Assembly (NCBI GenBank): GCA_937897005.1
Contig: CALCOQ010000361.1
Location: 1 to 11,713, forward strand
DNA length: 11,713 bases
Direction of reading: 5' to 3'
Source: an uncultured euryarchaeote
GTDB taxonomy: Archaea > Thermoplasmatota > Poseidoniia > Poseidoniales > Poseidoniaceae
A program made the translations under genes and the position numbers. Each line of letters opens with the position of its first letter. Position 1 is the first letter of the stretch. Shown here one piece after another: positions 1 to 7,960 of the stretch. The notes under the pieces were generated by a model, which was not told where the DNA came from, searched no databases, and was given only the letters and a program-made list of their open reading frames with translations.

Positions 1-2
1 AA

Positions 3-308
3 TTACCAGAGCCGGCCCCGCCGGAAGCGTTGCCAGAACCAGCCCCACCTGCGGAATTATCCCCCCCGCCTGCACCAACTCCCCCTCCAAGCCTTACGCC
101 ATTACCAACTCCAACCCCTCCATTGCCGATGCCCCCTCCTGGATTGGTCCTTCCTCCAGTTCCCCTGTTACCTGCTATCGATCCATTATTGATGGACGCA
201 GATGTAGCTATGCCTCCACCCCCCGAAACCTTGGTGGCTGGCTCACCTAGGGAAGACAGAATGTCCACTGATGAGAAGGACGATCTTCTATCAATGCTTG
301 ATGACTGA
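3..308 (+). CDS. Proline-rich C-terminal tail of an unidentified protein (5' partial)
   Basis: The reading frame is open from the left edge and stops at TGA 306-308, so only about the last 101 residues are visible. They are dominated by Pro with Ala, Leu and Glu (runs such as PPLPMPPPG), then change to a short charged end reading TDEKDDLLSMLDD. A TTG at base 30 lies inside the run and is not a convincing start, because the same composition continues upstream to the edge. A flexible Pro-rich linker followed by an acidic, helix-prone terminal peptide often links a folded domain to a partner or to a membrane, but no domain is visible and the function cannot be named. The stop directly abuts the stop of the opposite-strand gene. 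Confidence 0.7.
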   Translation, partial: LPEPAPPEALPEPAPPAELSPPPAPTPPPSLTPLPTPTPPLPMPPPGLVLPPVPLLPAIDPLLMDADVAMPPPPETLVAGSPREDRMSTDEKDDLLSMLDD

Positions 309-3065
309 TCAAAGTGCTTTGATTCCAGTTGTGCCACCAAGGTTCGAGTAGTTACAGAGTTTTGCTACTTCAGTCGCCAATTCAGTCAACTTATCCGCCG
401 CTGGCAATTGATAATCATCTGGTTCCAATGGGAGGGCAGCCCCTGGGCCGGGGATTCTTTTCAGTGCTTTACCTAGATTCCAAGAATTCTGCAACAACCC
501 CTCATCGACCTTATCATTTCTACTTCTGAGCCTCAGTGCTGCCCACTCATTCAGATTATCTGCACAGCCAGCGAGCATTGAAATCATTCCTGCTCTTTTG
601 CGCAGATCTTCAGAGGCTTCACGGGGAATCAGTCGCAATGTTAGTTTCAGTAATCGATCAACTCGCGAGTCCCTTGGTTTGATTCCAACCTTTGAAGCAA
701 GAGCGAATCTGATACGATTAATCTCTTCTGATTCCAGTACATCCTTCAATCCGAGTACACCCAATGACATCAATAATCGATTCAATGGAACGCGCAGTGT
801 TTCAAAGTCTCCAGATTGCTCAAGATTATTTTCATATTCATCCACATCCTCATCATGAGTATCAACCATAGGTTCTTCCATCATCTCAACGTCAGTTCTA
901 GGCTCATCGTACTCTGGTTCTTCTGCCATGACATCATTTTCTTCAGGAATCCATTCCTCAGGGGCTGAACTTGGACTAGGCTCTTGAATTGCTTCGACAA
1001 CAGTTTCAGCAGGAAGGATGACCGGTTCAATAGAAGGGATTACAGGTTTAACAAGAGGAGTTGTAGATTCAGTGACTCCAGTATCATCTTCCATACCAAA
1101 ACTGTACATTTCTTCGATAGAAGCATGGAGTACTTCAACATCCATATCATCCAGTTCAGAAACGACGATATCATCACTTTCCATTCTTTCAGGTTTCCAC
1201 AATGATACACCACCGCGTTCCCCTCCAGCCTCCATTGCAGCTCTCGCAGCAAAATCTGGAATTGATGAACGTAGAGCGGAAATCAACTCGGGTTTTCGCA
1301 TCATCCTCTCAATTTCGTTCTTGGTGTTAGGAGCAGCCTGAAGTGGCAGGCGCTCCAATCTTCTTGTTAAATCTGAAATTCCAGCCATATCAGCTCTTAT
1401 CGTTTCTATCATTCTTCCCAAGGTCAATGGTTCAGTCTCAAGCAATCTTACCAAACCTGAAACATCCCAATTCATTGCTTTCCATGAATTCAATTCATTC
1501 TGAAGAGCAGTAATAGGTAAACGTTCAGCCTTTCGTTCCTTTGCGGTTGTAGAAAGGCCTACGCCCATGGTTGCCGAGTGCACAAGCTCCTCTAGGCCTT
1601 TCAATTTCATTCCCCCATCCAGAGCGATTTCCTGCAATTGTCCCTTTGCAACCAATTCTTTGACATCATTCTCTAGAAGGCGACGGTGTCTCTTGTTTCG
1701 AATTCCTTTTGAATAGAGGAAATCTTCGACTACTTCAAAGAGGCTGGAATCAATATTTGAGGCCTGCAATTCTATAATGAATCCTTCCACCTCCTCCTTA
1801 CCTGTCAATGAAGTATCCAATTCTTCCACTCTCCTTATCAGATCCAATGCAGACCTCAGTATTGGCAAATGATTCTGCCATTTCACCATCGCTTCAACTG
1901 GAGAGTTAAGAAAACGATTTCTCCATACCGACATCTCAAATCCAAGTTCAGACCAATTGGAGACTTGTTCTTCTGCACGAATCTTGATTTCTTTCAAACG
2001 CTCTTCTGATTCTGCGAGAGCACCTTTGAGGACTTCAGTTCTTGTCAGGTCTCCCCCGATGTCATACAGAACTTCTCCTAGATCGGCCCAAAGCTCGGCA
2101 ACTGTGGAAGCCTCTCCAACCAATTTGTCATGTGCAACGGCTCTTTCCTCGAGATCATCTATCATCACCTCCATCGGCAATAGCGCTTTCTTGTTCAGAC
2201 TTACTTCTGGAGGCAGAATGAATCCTGCATTGGAGAGGTCTCGTAGTCTGTTCACGATTTTGAGGTGCCTCACATCAAGTTCAGTGGATGTAGCATTCAC
2301 TTCGACTGAAAATGCAATCATTTCTTCCTCATTATCGATATTCAATGACGCGAGTCTTTCTTCAAAAGAAGTCGCCCTACCCAGATCATAGGGTGTTATC
2401 CCTACTGTAATGTCATTTCTGATTGTTGCAAATTTTTCAGCCAACACCTCGAGTCTGGAAATCTTTTCGTAAGCATCCGATAGTTCGAGACTCATGACAT
2501 CTTCAGCATCGACTCCTTTCTCGTGCAATGAAACAACCATTTTTTCGAGATTATCCCACCTGAGACTTTGACTCACTTCCAATCTTTCTATTTCTTCACT
2601 TAATTTGTCATGTAATCGGGGTTCTTGAAACAATTCACCCAACAATGAGCCTTTTGCGATAAATACAGGGTCTAGAGCATCGAGTCTAGATATCATTTCC
2701 TCCAATCTTTCGAGCATTCCCAACTCAGCCCATCTCCTATCCGCCAGTTTCGCATCGATGGCCCATGGTCTGTTTCTCAAATTGAAACGGCTGTATTCTT
2801 CTTGTACCATTTCCACATTGTATGGTTCATCGAGCATATCCAACCATGAAACAGCATTCTCAGCATGCCTTTCATTCATTGCGATGATATCTGCTCTCAA
2901 ACCTTCAGCGATAGTGATATTCTTCTCAATCATGATGACAATTTCACTTCCCATACTGGGGTTCTGCCGCAGATTCTCTTCTATTGCATTGGTTTCATAT
3001 CCCATCGAACTCCATTGTGAGATTCGCTGTAACCACCATTCAGGTTGGTCAGAATCATCAACCAT
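309..3065 (-). CDS. Large helical/coiled-coil repeat protein, 918 aa, function unknown
   Basis: I do not recognise a named family. Residues 1-621 are almost wholly helical, charged and Leu-rich, with recurrent Trp-centred units. Three of them (W18, W371, W528) share W-x-x-[LM]-[GN]-aromatic followed by a Pro exactly 18 residues after the Trp. Looser units lie around W112 and W326. Residues about 622-756 are a strongly acidic, Pro/Glu/Asp-rich linker (plus-strand bases about 798-1202), and residues 757-918 form a more basic Leu/Arg-rich C-terminal domain. There is no signal peptide or membrane segment, so it is probably cytoplasmic. The frame is open to 3305, but the extra residues are basic, unlike the rest, and overlap the divergent promoter and the start of the TPR gene. 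ATG 3065 is preferred: it has GAGGG at -13 to -9 and an AATTATC box about 26 bases upstream. An ATG at 3188 is the alternative. A structural or chromosome-associated scaffold role is only a guess. Confidence 0.8.
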   Translation of the reverse strand: MVDDSDQPEWWLQRISQWSSMGYETNAIEENLRQNPSMGSEIVIMIEKNITIAEGLRADIIAMNERHAENAVSWLDMLDEPYNVEMVQEEYSRFNLRNRPWAIDAKLADRRWAELGMLERLEEMISRLDALDPVFIAKGSLLGELFQEPRLHDKLSEEIERLEVSQSLRWDNLEKMVVSLHEKGVDAEDVMSLELSDAYEKISRLEVLAEKFATIRNDITVGITPYDLGRATSFEERLASLNIDNEEEMIAFSVEVNATSTELDVRHLKIVNRLRDLSNAGFILPPEVSLNKKALLPMEVMIDDLEERAVAHDKLVGEASTVAELWADLGEVLYDIGGDLTRTEVLKGALAESEERLKEIKIRAEEQVSNWSELGFEMSVWRNRFLNSPVEAMVKWQNHLPILRSALDLIRRVEELDTSLTGKEEVEGFIIELQASNIDSSLFEVVEDFLYSKGIRNKRHRRLLENDVKELVAKGQLQEIALDGGMKLKGLEELVHSATMGVGLSTTAKERKAERLPITALQNELNSWKAMNWDVSGLVRLLETEPLTLGRMIETIRADMAGISDLTRRLERLPLQAAPNTKNEIERMMRKPELISALRSSIPDFAARAAMEAGGERGGVSLWKPERMESDDIVVSELDDMDVEVLHASIEEMYSFGMEDDTGVTESTTPLVKPVIPSIEPVILPAETVVEAIQEPSPSSAPEEWIPEENDVMAEEPEYDEPRTDVEMMEEPMVDTHDEDVDEYENNLEQSGDFETLRVPLNRLLMSLGVLGLKDVLESEEINRIRFALASKVGIKPRDSRVDRLLKLTLRLIPREASEDLRKRAGMISMLAGCADNLNEWAALRLRSRNDKVDEGLLQNSWNLGKALKRIPGPGAALPLEPDDYQLPAADKLTELATEVAKLCNYSNLGGTTGIKAL

Positions 3066-3087
3066 GCGGGAATCCCTCGTATACTCC

Positions 3088-3096
3088 GATAATTGG
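3088..3096 (-). promoter_or_regulatory. Candidate TATA box for the helical-repeat gene
   Basis: Read on the minus strand this is CCAATTATC, centred about 26 bases upstream of ATG 3065. That is the spacing expected for an archaeal TATA element driving a transcript that begins at or very near the start codon. It supports the shorter start over the one at 3188, which has only G/C-rich sequence at the equivalent distance. Confidence 0.35.
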
Positions 3097-3183
3097 GTAG
3101 GGCTTCTTCTTGTCGGCTGTTTTCCGCTCGGGAATCCAACAGGGGTGCGATAATCGCCCTTCGACCGTAGGTCGGATGCGGAG

Positions 3184-3192
3184 TTCATAAAA
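3184..3192 (+). promoter_or_regulatory. Candidate TATA box for the TPR gene
   Basis: TTCATAAAA is centred about 28 bases before ATG 3217. The TPR gene has no Shine-Dalgarno, so a leaderless transcript starting at or close to the ATG is the simplest reading. A short dyad (CGACC-GTA-GGTCG, 3162-3174) lies just upstream, where a regulator could bind. Confidence 0.4.
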
Positions 3193-3216
3193 CCGCCATT
3201 GGTCGCATGGCCTTCG

Positions 3217-5544
3217 ATGGACGCTCTCACGATACTGTTTGCTTTGACGATAATCGGCGGCGGAAGCGCCCTTGGTTGGAGGATGTGGACGCTTGAACAA
3301 CGCATGATTTTGACCCATGAACAAACTGAGAAGAAATTGGATGAACAACGCCTTACCTCGCGCTCAAGCCTTGTTGCCCTTCACCACACATTGGCCTCAC
3401 TCGAGGCAGGGGCCCAGGCTTTGTTATCGACACAACCCCAACTTGAGGGAAGAATTGCCCTGCATTCTTCAATTGCCAAGTCGGAATCAATACTTGATAG
3501 AAGCATCATCAATCCTGCAGAATTGAAGGAAGGTGGAAGGTCATTGATATCTGCAGTCAGGGATCTTATCGGGACCATAGGGGGAGAGGGAAAGCTGAAC
3601 CAAATTCCTGAGGGAGATGTGGGACTCAGTACATTGTCACGACGATTATTCATCGTTCTTGAAAAATGTGGGCTTGGTCCTGTAGACCTTGCATTGAATG
3701 GTTTGGAGTGCAAACGCCTTGGAGCATTGGCTTATTCGGTCGGGGAAGTCAGTTGGGCGATCAAATCCTATGAATGCGCAAATCTGAAATCTCCAGGAGA
3801 ACTGAATTGTCTAGAGATTCTCGAACAACTATCATTGAAGACTGGCGATACCCGGGCTCGACGACATTGGCTTGAGGAGCGATTGGTGATTTCACCCGAC
3901 GACCCTGAACTTCTACGCTCTCACGCACATCTAATGGTCAAACTGGATGATGATGCAGCAGAGCGAGATGTGCGCAGACTTGAAGCCCTCGGAATAGATA
4001 CTCCTGCCGACCGCAGCCTCCTTTCTGGATTGCGCAGCAGGGCTGGTGCAAAGGACGAGGCACTTCAATCACTTGACAAAGCATTGGAAGAGGATCCGAC
4101 CCGTTCTGCCGACTGGAGCAGTAAGGCGCAGATACATCTGGAACTGGAAGAGTATGATGAAGCATTGATTGCATCAGAAGCCTGCTTAAGCCTAGATAGA
4201 CAGAATGGTGATGCTTGGGCCATCAAGGCTCAGGTGTTGAAGGACCGACCGAGTGAAGCAAAAGCAGCACTCAAGGCAGCCATCCATGCCGTCGCTCTTG
4301 CTGCTGGTGGAACTGAATTGATACTATTGAAGTCTGACCTTCTTGCTGCAAATGGAAAATTCGAGGAGGGGCGAGAAAGCCTGGTATCATCTTTGAAAAG
4401 GAATCCGGCCGATTCTGAATTGAGGGCAGCCATGGCTGCCATGAGATTGCAGAGCGGAGACCTTGAAGGGGCGGGAGAATTGCTCAGAGCCACCCCATTG
4501 GAAGCGATGGGAGAACCCTTCATCCACATACAATGGGGTAGATTGCATCTTGCATCAGCAGACCTTCAGAGAGATGGTACTGGAGATACAGACATGCGCT
4601 TGTTGCTGGTGGCCAAGGAGTCATTTGATGAAGCGGTACGCCTCAACAGAGAGCACGGTATTGCATGGTTAGGTCTGGCAAGGATACAGAGGTTGTTGAA
4701 GGATAAAGAAGCCGCTGCCCTTTCATTGTCTCGTGCCAGTCGATTGCTTGAAGAGGATCAACCGGCATTCTCAACCGAGGCTGCATTATTGGCATTGGAC
4801 AATGATGATATCGCCGAGGCAGAACGGTTGATAGAAAACGCATCAATCCATGATAACAGATCCCCCACAGTCCCGTACATCAAGGGTAATATTGCTAGCG
4901 CAAGAGGACGTTTTGAAGAAGCCAGAGCATTCTATTCTGAAACCTTGGCCATCGAACCCAGTCATACCAGAGCCATGCTGAATCGTGCCGCATGTTCGAT
5001 GGCTCTGGATGAGGCCCACCTCTCTTTGGATGATTGTAACTCTTTGCTCGATAGAGCACCCGAATTACATTTGGCACGATTGAGAAGAGCAGAGTCTTCC
5101 ATGCATCTTACTGAGTGGGATGAAGCGATAAATGATCTTGAGGCAGTATTGAATATCAATCCAAAGCATTCTCATGCTTTGACCAGACTTGCAGCATGTC
5201 AGATAGCATTAGGCCTTCCAGAATTAGCCGAGGCCCCGTTGAATGAAGCATTGAGAATAGATAATGGGAATGCCGAAGCCTGGTATCAGCGCGGATTGTT
5301 GTATATGGAATGGGAGAGGGTGGATGCTGCAATTGCAGACTTCCAGAAAGCCGCTAAAGCCAACCCCACACATCTCCAGTCCCGGCTACATTTTGCAGCA
5401 AGTCTTCATGGGGCAGGGCGTTGGGAAGAAGCGGTTGACGCTTGGAAGGAAGTGTTGGAACTGGAACCTGAGAACAGTGTAGCTCGTCGCCGACATGATC
5501 AAGCCGAAACCTTCCTTACTGCTCCAATTGAGATTTCTGAGTGA
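3217..5544 (+). CDS. Membrane-anchored tetratricopeptide (TPR) repeat protein, 775 aa
   Basis: Residues about 3-20 (ALTILFALTIIGGGSALG) form one hydrophobic segment preceded by an acidic residue and followed by Arg-rich sequence. This predicts a single N-terminal anchor with the rest of the protein in the cytoplasm (positive-inside rule). After a linker of about 150 residues, most of the protein is TPR or TPR-like helix pairs. The clearest are in residues 549-765, with repeated small residue/Gly, A-x-x-x-[YF] and closing N-P or E-P signatures (for example LAIEPSH, VLNINPKH, KAAKANPTH, VLELEPEN). TPRs bind peptides or proteins, so this is probably an assembly platform; its partner is not evident. 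A longer frame starts at TTG 3199, but ATG 3217 sits at the right distance from the TATA-like box and starts right at the anchor. It is divergent from the helical-repeat gene. Confidence 0.88.
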   Translation: MDALTILFALTIIGGGSALGWRMWTLEQRMILTHEQTEKKLDEQRLTSRSSLVALHHTLASLEAGAQALLSTQPQLEGRIALHSSIAKSESILDRSIINPAELKEGGRSLISAVRDLIGTIGGEGKLNQIPEGDVGLSTLSRRLFIVLEKCGLGPVDLALNGLECKRLGALAYSVGEVSWAIKSYECANLKSPGELNCLEILEQLSLKTGDTRARRHWLEERLVISPDDPELLRSHAHLMVKLDDDAAERDVRRLEALGIDTPADRSLLSGLRSRAGAKDEALQSLDKALEEDPTRSADWSSKAQIHLELEEYDEALIASEACLSLDRQNGDAWAIKAQVLKDRPSEAKAALKAAIHAVALAAGGTELILLKSDLLAANGKFEEGRESLVSSLKRNPADSELRAAMAAMRLQSGDLEGAGELLRATPLEAMGEPFIHIQWGRLHLASADLQRDGTGDTDMRLLLVAKESFDEAVRLNREHGIAWLGLARIQRLLKDKEAAALSLSRASRLLEEDQPAFSTEAALLALDNDDIAEAERLIENASIHDNRSPTVPYIKGNIASARGRFEEARAFYSETLAIEPSHTRAMLNRAACSMALDEAHLSLDDCNSLLDRAPELHLARLRRAESSMHLTEWDEAINDLEAVLNINPKHSHALTRLAACQIALGLPELAEAPLNEALRIDNGNAEAWYQRGLLYMEWERVDAAIADFQKAAKANPTHLQSRLHFAASLHGAGRWEEAVDAWKEVLELEPENSVARRRHDQAETFLTAPIEISE

Positions 5545-5570
5545 TCACCATCTCTCATCCATCCAAACAA

Positions 5571-5580
5571 ACAATATCTG
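5571..5580 (+). promoter_or_regulatory. Candidate TATA box for the redoxin gene
   Basis: ACAATATCTG is centred about 25 bases before ATG 5600 in the 55-base gap after the TPR gene. There is no Shine-Dalgarno ahead of the ATG, so a leaderless transcript is likely. The position selects ATG 5600 over the in-frame TTG at 5585. Confidence 0.35.
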
Positions 5581-5599
5581 AGGCTTGTCTCGACCAGAC

Positions 5600-6136
5600 A
5601 TGGGACTGGAACCTGGGGATGAAGCGAGCGCATTCAATTTGATGAATGCAAATATTGAAAATGGCGGAGAAGAGGTGTCACTGACCGATGTGATTACTGA
5701 ACAAGGAGCGATTGTGGTCTTTGAGTGCAATCATTGTCCATATGTCGTAGGTAGTATTGAACGAATAGAGAAAATGGCTGCAAGATCCAGAGAATATGGC
5801 CTTGGTTTTGTCGGGATAAATTCCAATGATTCAGTCAAATATCCGGCTGACTCCTTCAAGAACATGAAGAAAAGAGCGCCAGAAATGTCCTACCCCTACT
5901 TATTTGATGAAACTCAAGAAGTGGCAGAGGAATGGGGTGCTGAACGAACCCCTGAATTCTATTTATTGAATGGGAATAGCGAGATAGTCTATCGAGGTCG
6001 ACTTGATAACAGTCCAAATGACCCTGCGCAAGCGAATACCAGTGAGTTGATGGATGCTTTAGATGCCATGTTGATGGGAGAGTCTCCAATAACCAACAGA
6101 ACCAAGTCGATTGGATGTTCGGTTAAATGGAAGTGA
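5600..6136 (+). CDS. Thioredoxin-fold redoxin / peroxiredoxin-like protein (AhpC/TSA superfamily)
   Basis: The 178-residue protein matches, from memory, the small AhpC/TSA-like redoxins often annotated 'thioredoxin family protein' (PRX-like group). Landmarks are a CxxC-type active site F-E-C43-N-H-C46-P-Y, then VGINSNDSVKYPADSF, YLFDETQEVAEEWG, TPEFYLL (the cis-Pro loop region), VYRGRLD, and a C-terminal SIGCSVKWK with a third conserved Cys at 173. Such proteins are thought to carry out thiol-disulfide exchange or peroxide reduction in the cytoplasm. The substrate is unknown. No signal peptide or membrane helix is seen. The frame extends to a TTG at 5585, but ATG 5600 fits the TATA-like box. 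The length is normal for the family and nothing looks broken. Confidence 0.9.
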   Translation: MGLEPGDEASAFNLMNANIENGGEEVSLTDVITEQGAIVVFECNHCPYVVGSIERIEKMAARSREYGLGFVGINSNDSVKYPADSFKNMKKRAPEMSYPYLFDETQEVAEEWGAERTPEFYLLNGNSEIVYRGRLDNSPNDPAQANTSELMDALDAMLMGESPITNRTKSIGCSVKWK

Positions 6137-6155
6137 TTATTAATTTCTGAAACCC

Positions 6156-6175
6156 CGAAAAATAGTGATTTTTCG
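6156..6175. promoter_or_regulatory. Perfect dyad covering the candidate TATA box of the 6187 gene
   Basis: CGAAAAA and TTTTTCG form a perfect 7-bp inverted repeat around TAGTGA, between the redoxin stop and the next gene. Its left arm contains the A-rich run (GAAAAATAG) that lies about 26-27 bases before ATG 6187 and could be its TATA element. The dyad could be an operator overlapping the promoter. Its T5 arm could instead end the redoxin transcript, or the symmetry could be chance in A/T-rich DNA. Confidence 0.35.
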
Positions 6176-6186
6176 AAACCATGACT

Positions 6187-6654
6187 ATGAAAGGGGTGCA
6201 TGTACTCGCGTTATTCATGCACACGGGAGGCGCTGTCGCGGAAGAACGCATTCAGGCCTTCTTGGATGATGTTTCAAAAATGGATTTGAAACCCACTCAA
6301 TTGACTTGGTATCAGGTCGATGTAGCAAACATGGTTCAACAAACGGAGATACAACACCATGAGATTAGTCGAGGGACGGGAGAATGCCTTCTATTTCTCG
6401 AAAAAAGTCTAGTTTGGTGTAGTCCAAAAACAGGACAGGTCCAACATCATCCCAAGCATTTGATTCATTGTTTCGTGGATGATTATCGATTGGGTGAAAG
6501 GAAGGATGGGGATCCATTATTCAGAGGGGAGTTATTCAGCATCACTCCTCAGAATGAGCAGTTGTGTTGGTTATTGGAGAGTAATGAACAGAAAGACCTC
6601 CCTCATATTCAACAAAAAGTCTCGAAATGGATGGCTTGGTTGAATCATCGTTGA
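6187..6654 (+). CDS. Hypothetical protein, 155 aa
   Basis: No family is recognised. The protein begins MKGVHVLALFMHTGG, a plausible buried beta-strand. It is rich in Gln and His with several Cys (ECLLFL, VWCSPKTG, IHCFVDDYRLG, QLCWLL) but no regular metal-binding spacing. It ends in an amphipathic Trp-containing helix (KWMAWLNHR). There is no signal peptide or convincing membrane segment. It fills the space between the redoxin and enolase genes, with only short gaps, and no comparable frame competes, which supports it being real. An in-frame ATG at 6181 would add two residues; 6187 fits the TATA spacing better. Being next to the redoxin could suggest a thiol-related role, but that is speculation. 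Confidence 0.65.
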   Translation: MKGVHVLALFMHTGGAVAEERIQAFLDDVSKMDLKPTQLTWYQVDVANMVQQTEIQHHEISRGTGECLLFLEKSLVWCSPKTGQVQHHPKHLIHCFVDDYRLGERKDGDPLFRGELFSITPQNEQLCWLLESNEQKDLPHIQQKVSKWMAWLNHR

Positions 6655-6670
6655 TTTTCATCCGCTCTCT

Positions 6671-6680
6671 TGAAAAATCA
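6671..6680 (+). promoter_or_regulatory. Candidate promoter element ahead of enolase
   Basis: TGAAAAATCA lies about 33 bases before ATG 6710. Start-site spacing typical of archaea would place transcription near 6700, giving a leader of roughly 8-10 bases that contains GGGAG (6701-6705). The Shine-Dalgarno match is weaker and closer to the start than in the downstream genes. Confidence 0.3.
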
Positions 6681-6709
6681 AGCATTGGTCGGCGAGTACA
6701 GGGAGAACC

Positions 6710-7960
6710 ATGAGCGACCTCATCAGCGGCCTTGATGCCCGAATGATACTCGATAGCAGAGGAGTCCCAACTATTGAGGTGGATTGTTACGTGGCAGGCT
6801 CCTTGCTGGGTCGAGCAGCGGTTCCCAGTGGTGCTTCTACGGGAGCGTATGAAGCTGTTGAATTACGCGATGGAGACTCAAGCCGTTGGTTGGGCAAGGG
6901 TGTTGATCAAGCGGTGATAAATGTCGTTGAAAATATCCAAGAAGCGATAGTAGGAATGCCCGTTGATGCTCAGAAAGAGATAGATGAGATATTGCTTGAA
7001 CTTGATGGAACACCAAACAAGAGCAACCTTGGTGCAAATTCGATACTCGGGGCCAGCATGGCTTGTTTACATGCGGGAGCAGCAATTCATGAATTGCCAT
7101 TGTGGCGATACATCGGAGGTGTCCATGGAGGATTGATGCCGGTTCCTATGATGAATATTCTGAATGGCGGGGCTCACGCCACTAGTAATGTGGACGTACA
7201 GGAATTCATGGTCATACCACATGGTTTCGATAGATTTGATCAGGCTCTGAGGGCTGGAGTTGAATGTTATCATTCTTTGAAGGCCGCTTTGAAAGCAGAT
7301 GGGTTGTTGTCTGGAATCGGAGACGAAGGAGGCTTCGCCCCGAACCTTCCTTCTAATGAGGATGGTTTGAGGTACATGGTCAAAGCCATTGAAGGTGCAG
7401 GATTCAGCACTGAGGAAATTGGAATTGCCCTTGATGTTGCGAGTACAGAGTTCCATTCAGAGGAAGGATACGCCTTTGATGGCAAAGTGCTGGATGGTGA
7501 AGAATTAGCCACGATCTACAGTGGTTGGATAGATGAATATCCCCTGCTGTCGATTGAAGATGCATTCGACGAGGACGATTGGCGGTCATGGACATCATTC
7601 ATGCAAAGCGACGGGGACAGAGTACAATTGGTAGGCGACGATCTCTTCGTCACTCAGGCGGAAAGACTCGCTCAGGGAATTGAAACGAATGCTGCAAATG
7701 CAATTCTTGTTAAAGTGAATCAGGTTGGTACCATGACTGAAACACTCGAAACGATGTCAATGGCAGAGGATGCTGGTTTCAATCGAATCATCAGCCATCG
7801 AAGTGGAGAGACCGAGGATACGACCATTGCAGACCTTGCAGTGGGCACCAGAGCAGGACAGATCAAGACCGGAGCGCCAGCTAGAAGTGACCGTACTGCC
7901 AAGTATAACCAGTTACTCAGGATCAGTGAGGAAATAGAGGATTACGCACATCCATTCTGA
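6710..7960 (+). CDS. eno: Enolase (phosphopyruvate hydratase)
   Basis: Enolase interconverts 2-phosphoglycerate and phosphoenolpyruvate in cytoplasmic glycolysis and gluconeogenesis. The 416-residue length is normal. The N-terminal domain has the I-x-x-L-D-A-R-x-I-L-D-S-R-G-x-P-T motif (here GLDARMILDSRGVPTIEVD, residues 7-25) and the mobile SGASTGAYEAVELRDGD loop. The barrel carries the expected active-site series: E165 (in VQEFMV), E206 (GDEGGFAPN), D242, E283 (IEDAFDEDD) and the D310-D311 pair (VGDDLFVT), which together supply the Mg2+ ligands and neighbouring acidic residues. K335 (LVKVNQ), H363-R364-S365 (the signature SHRSGETED) and K386 complete the set. All catalytic positions are present, so it should be active. 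It is the first gene of a tight unit with two acetyltransferases, and its stop codon overlaps the next gene's Shine-Dalgarno. Confidence 0.98.
   Translation: MSDLISGLDARMILDSRGVPTIEVDCYVAGSLLGRAAVPSGASTGAYEAVELRDGDSSRWLGKGVDQAVINVVENIQEAIVGMPVDAQKEIDEILLELDGTPNKSNLGANSILGASMACLHAGAAIHELPLWRYIGGVHGGLMPVPMMNILNGGAHATSNVDVQEFMVIPHGFDRFDQALRAGVECYHSLKAALKADGLLSGIGDEGGFAPNLPSNEDGLRYMVKAIEGAGFSTEEIGIALDVASTEFHSEEGYAFDGKVLDGEELATIYSGWIDEYPLLSIEDAFDEDDWRSWTSFMQSDGDRVQLVGDDLFVTQAERLAQGIETNAANAILVKVNQVGTMTETLETMSMAEDAGFNRIISHRSGETEDTTIADLAVGTRAGQIKTGAPARSDRTAKYNQLLRISEEIEDYAHPF

Noticed and set aside
2758..3153. 131-residue plus-strand frame over the N-terminal part of the helical-repeat gene
   Set aside because: It lies antisense to a strongly coding gene, has no ribosome-binding site and no recognisable domain, so it is a shadow. 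The same holds for the plus-strand frames at 1018-1341 and 1957-2391.
3066..3305. N-terminal extension of the minus-strand helical protein up to 3305 (or to ATG 3188)
   Set aside because: The added residues are basic and unlike the acidic helical protein. They overlap the divergent promoter and the start of the TPR gene, and neither start has a Shine-Dalgarno or a TATA-like box at the right distance.
5542..5547. Second TGATCA at the TPR stop suggesting another tail-to-tail gene pair
   Set aside because: The minus-strand frame that would end there (5545-5730) is short, antisense to the redoxin start and has no supporting features.
7067..7456. 129-residue minus-strand frame inside enolase
   Set aside because: It is antisense to a fully conserved enzyme and shows no protein-family features.
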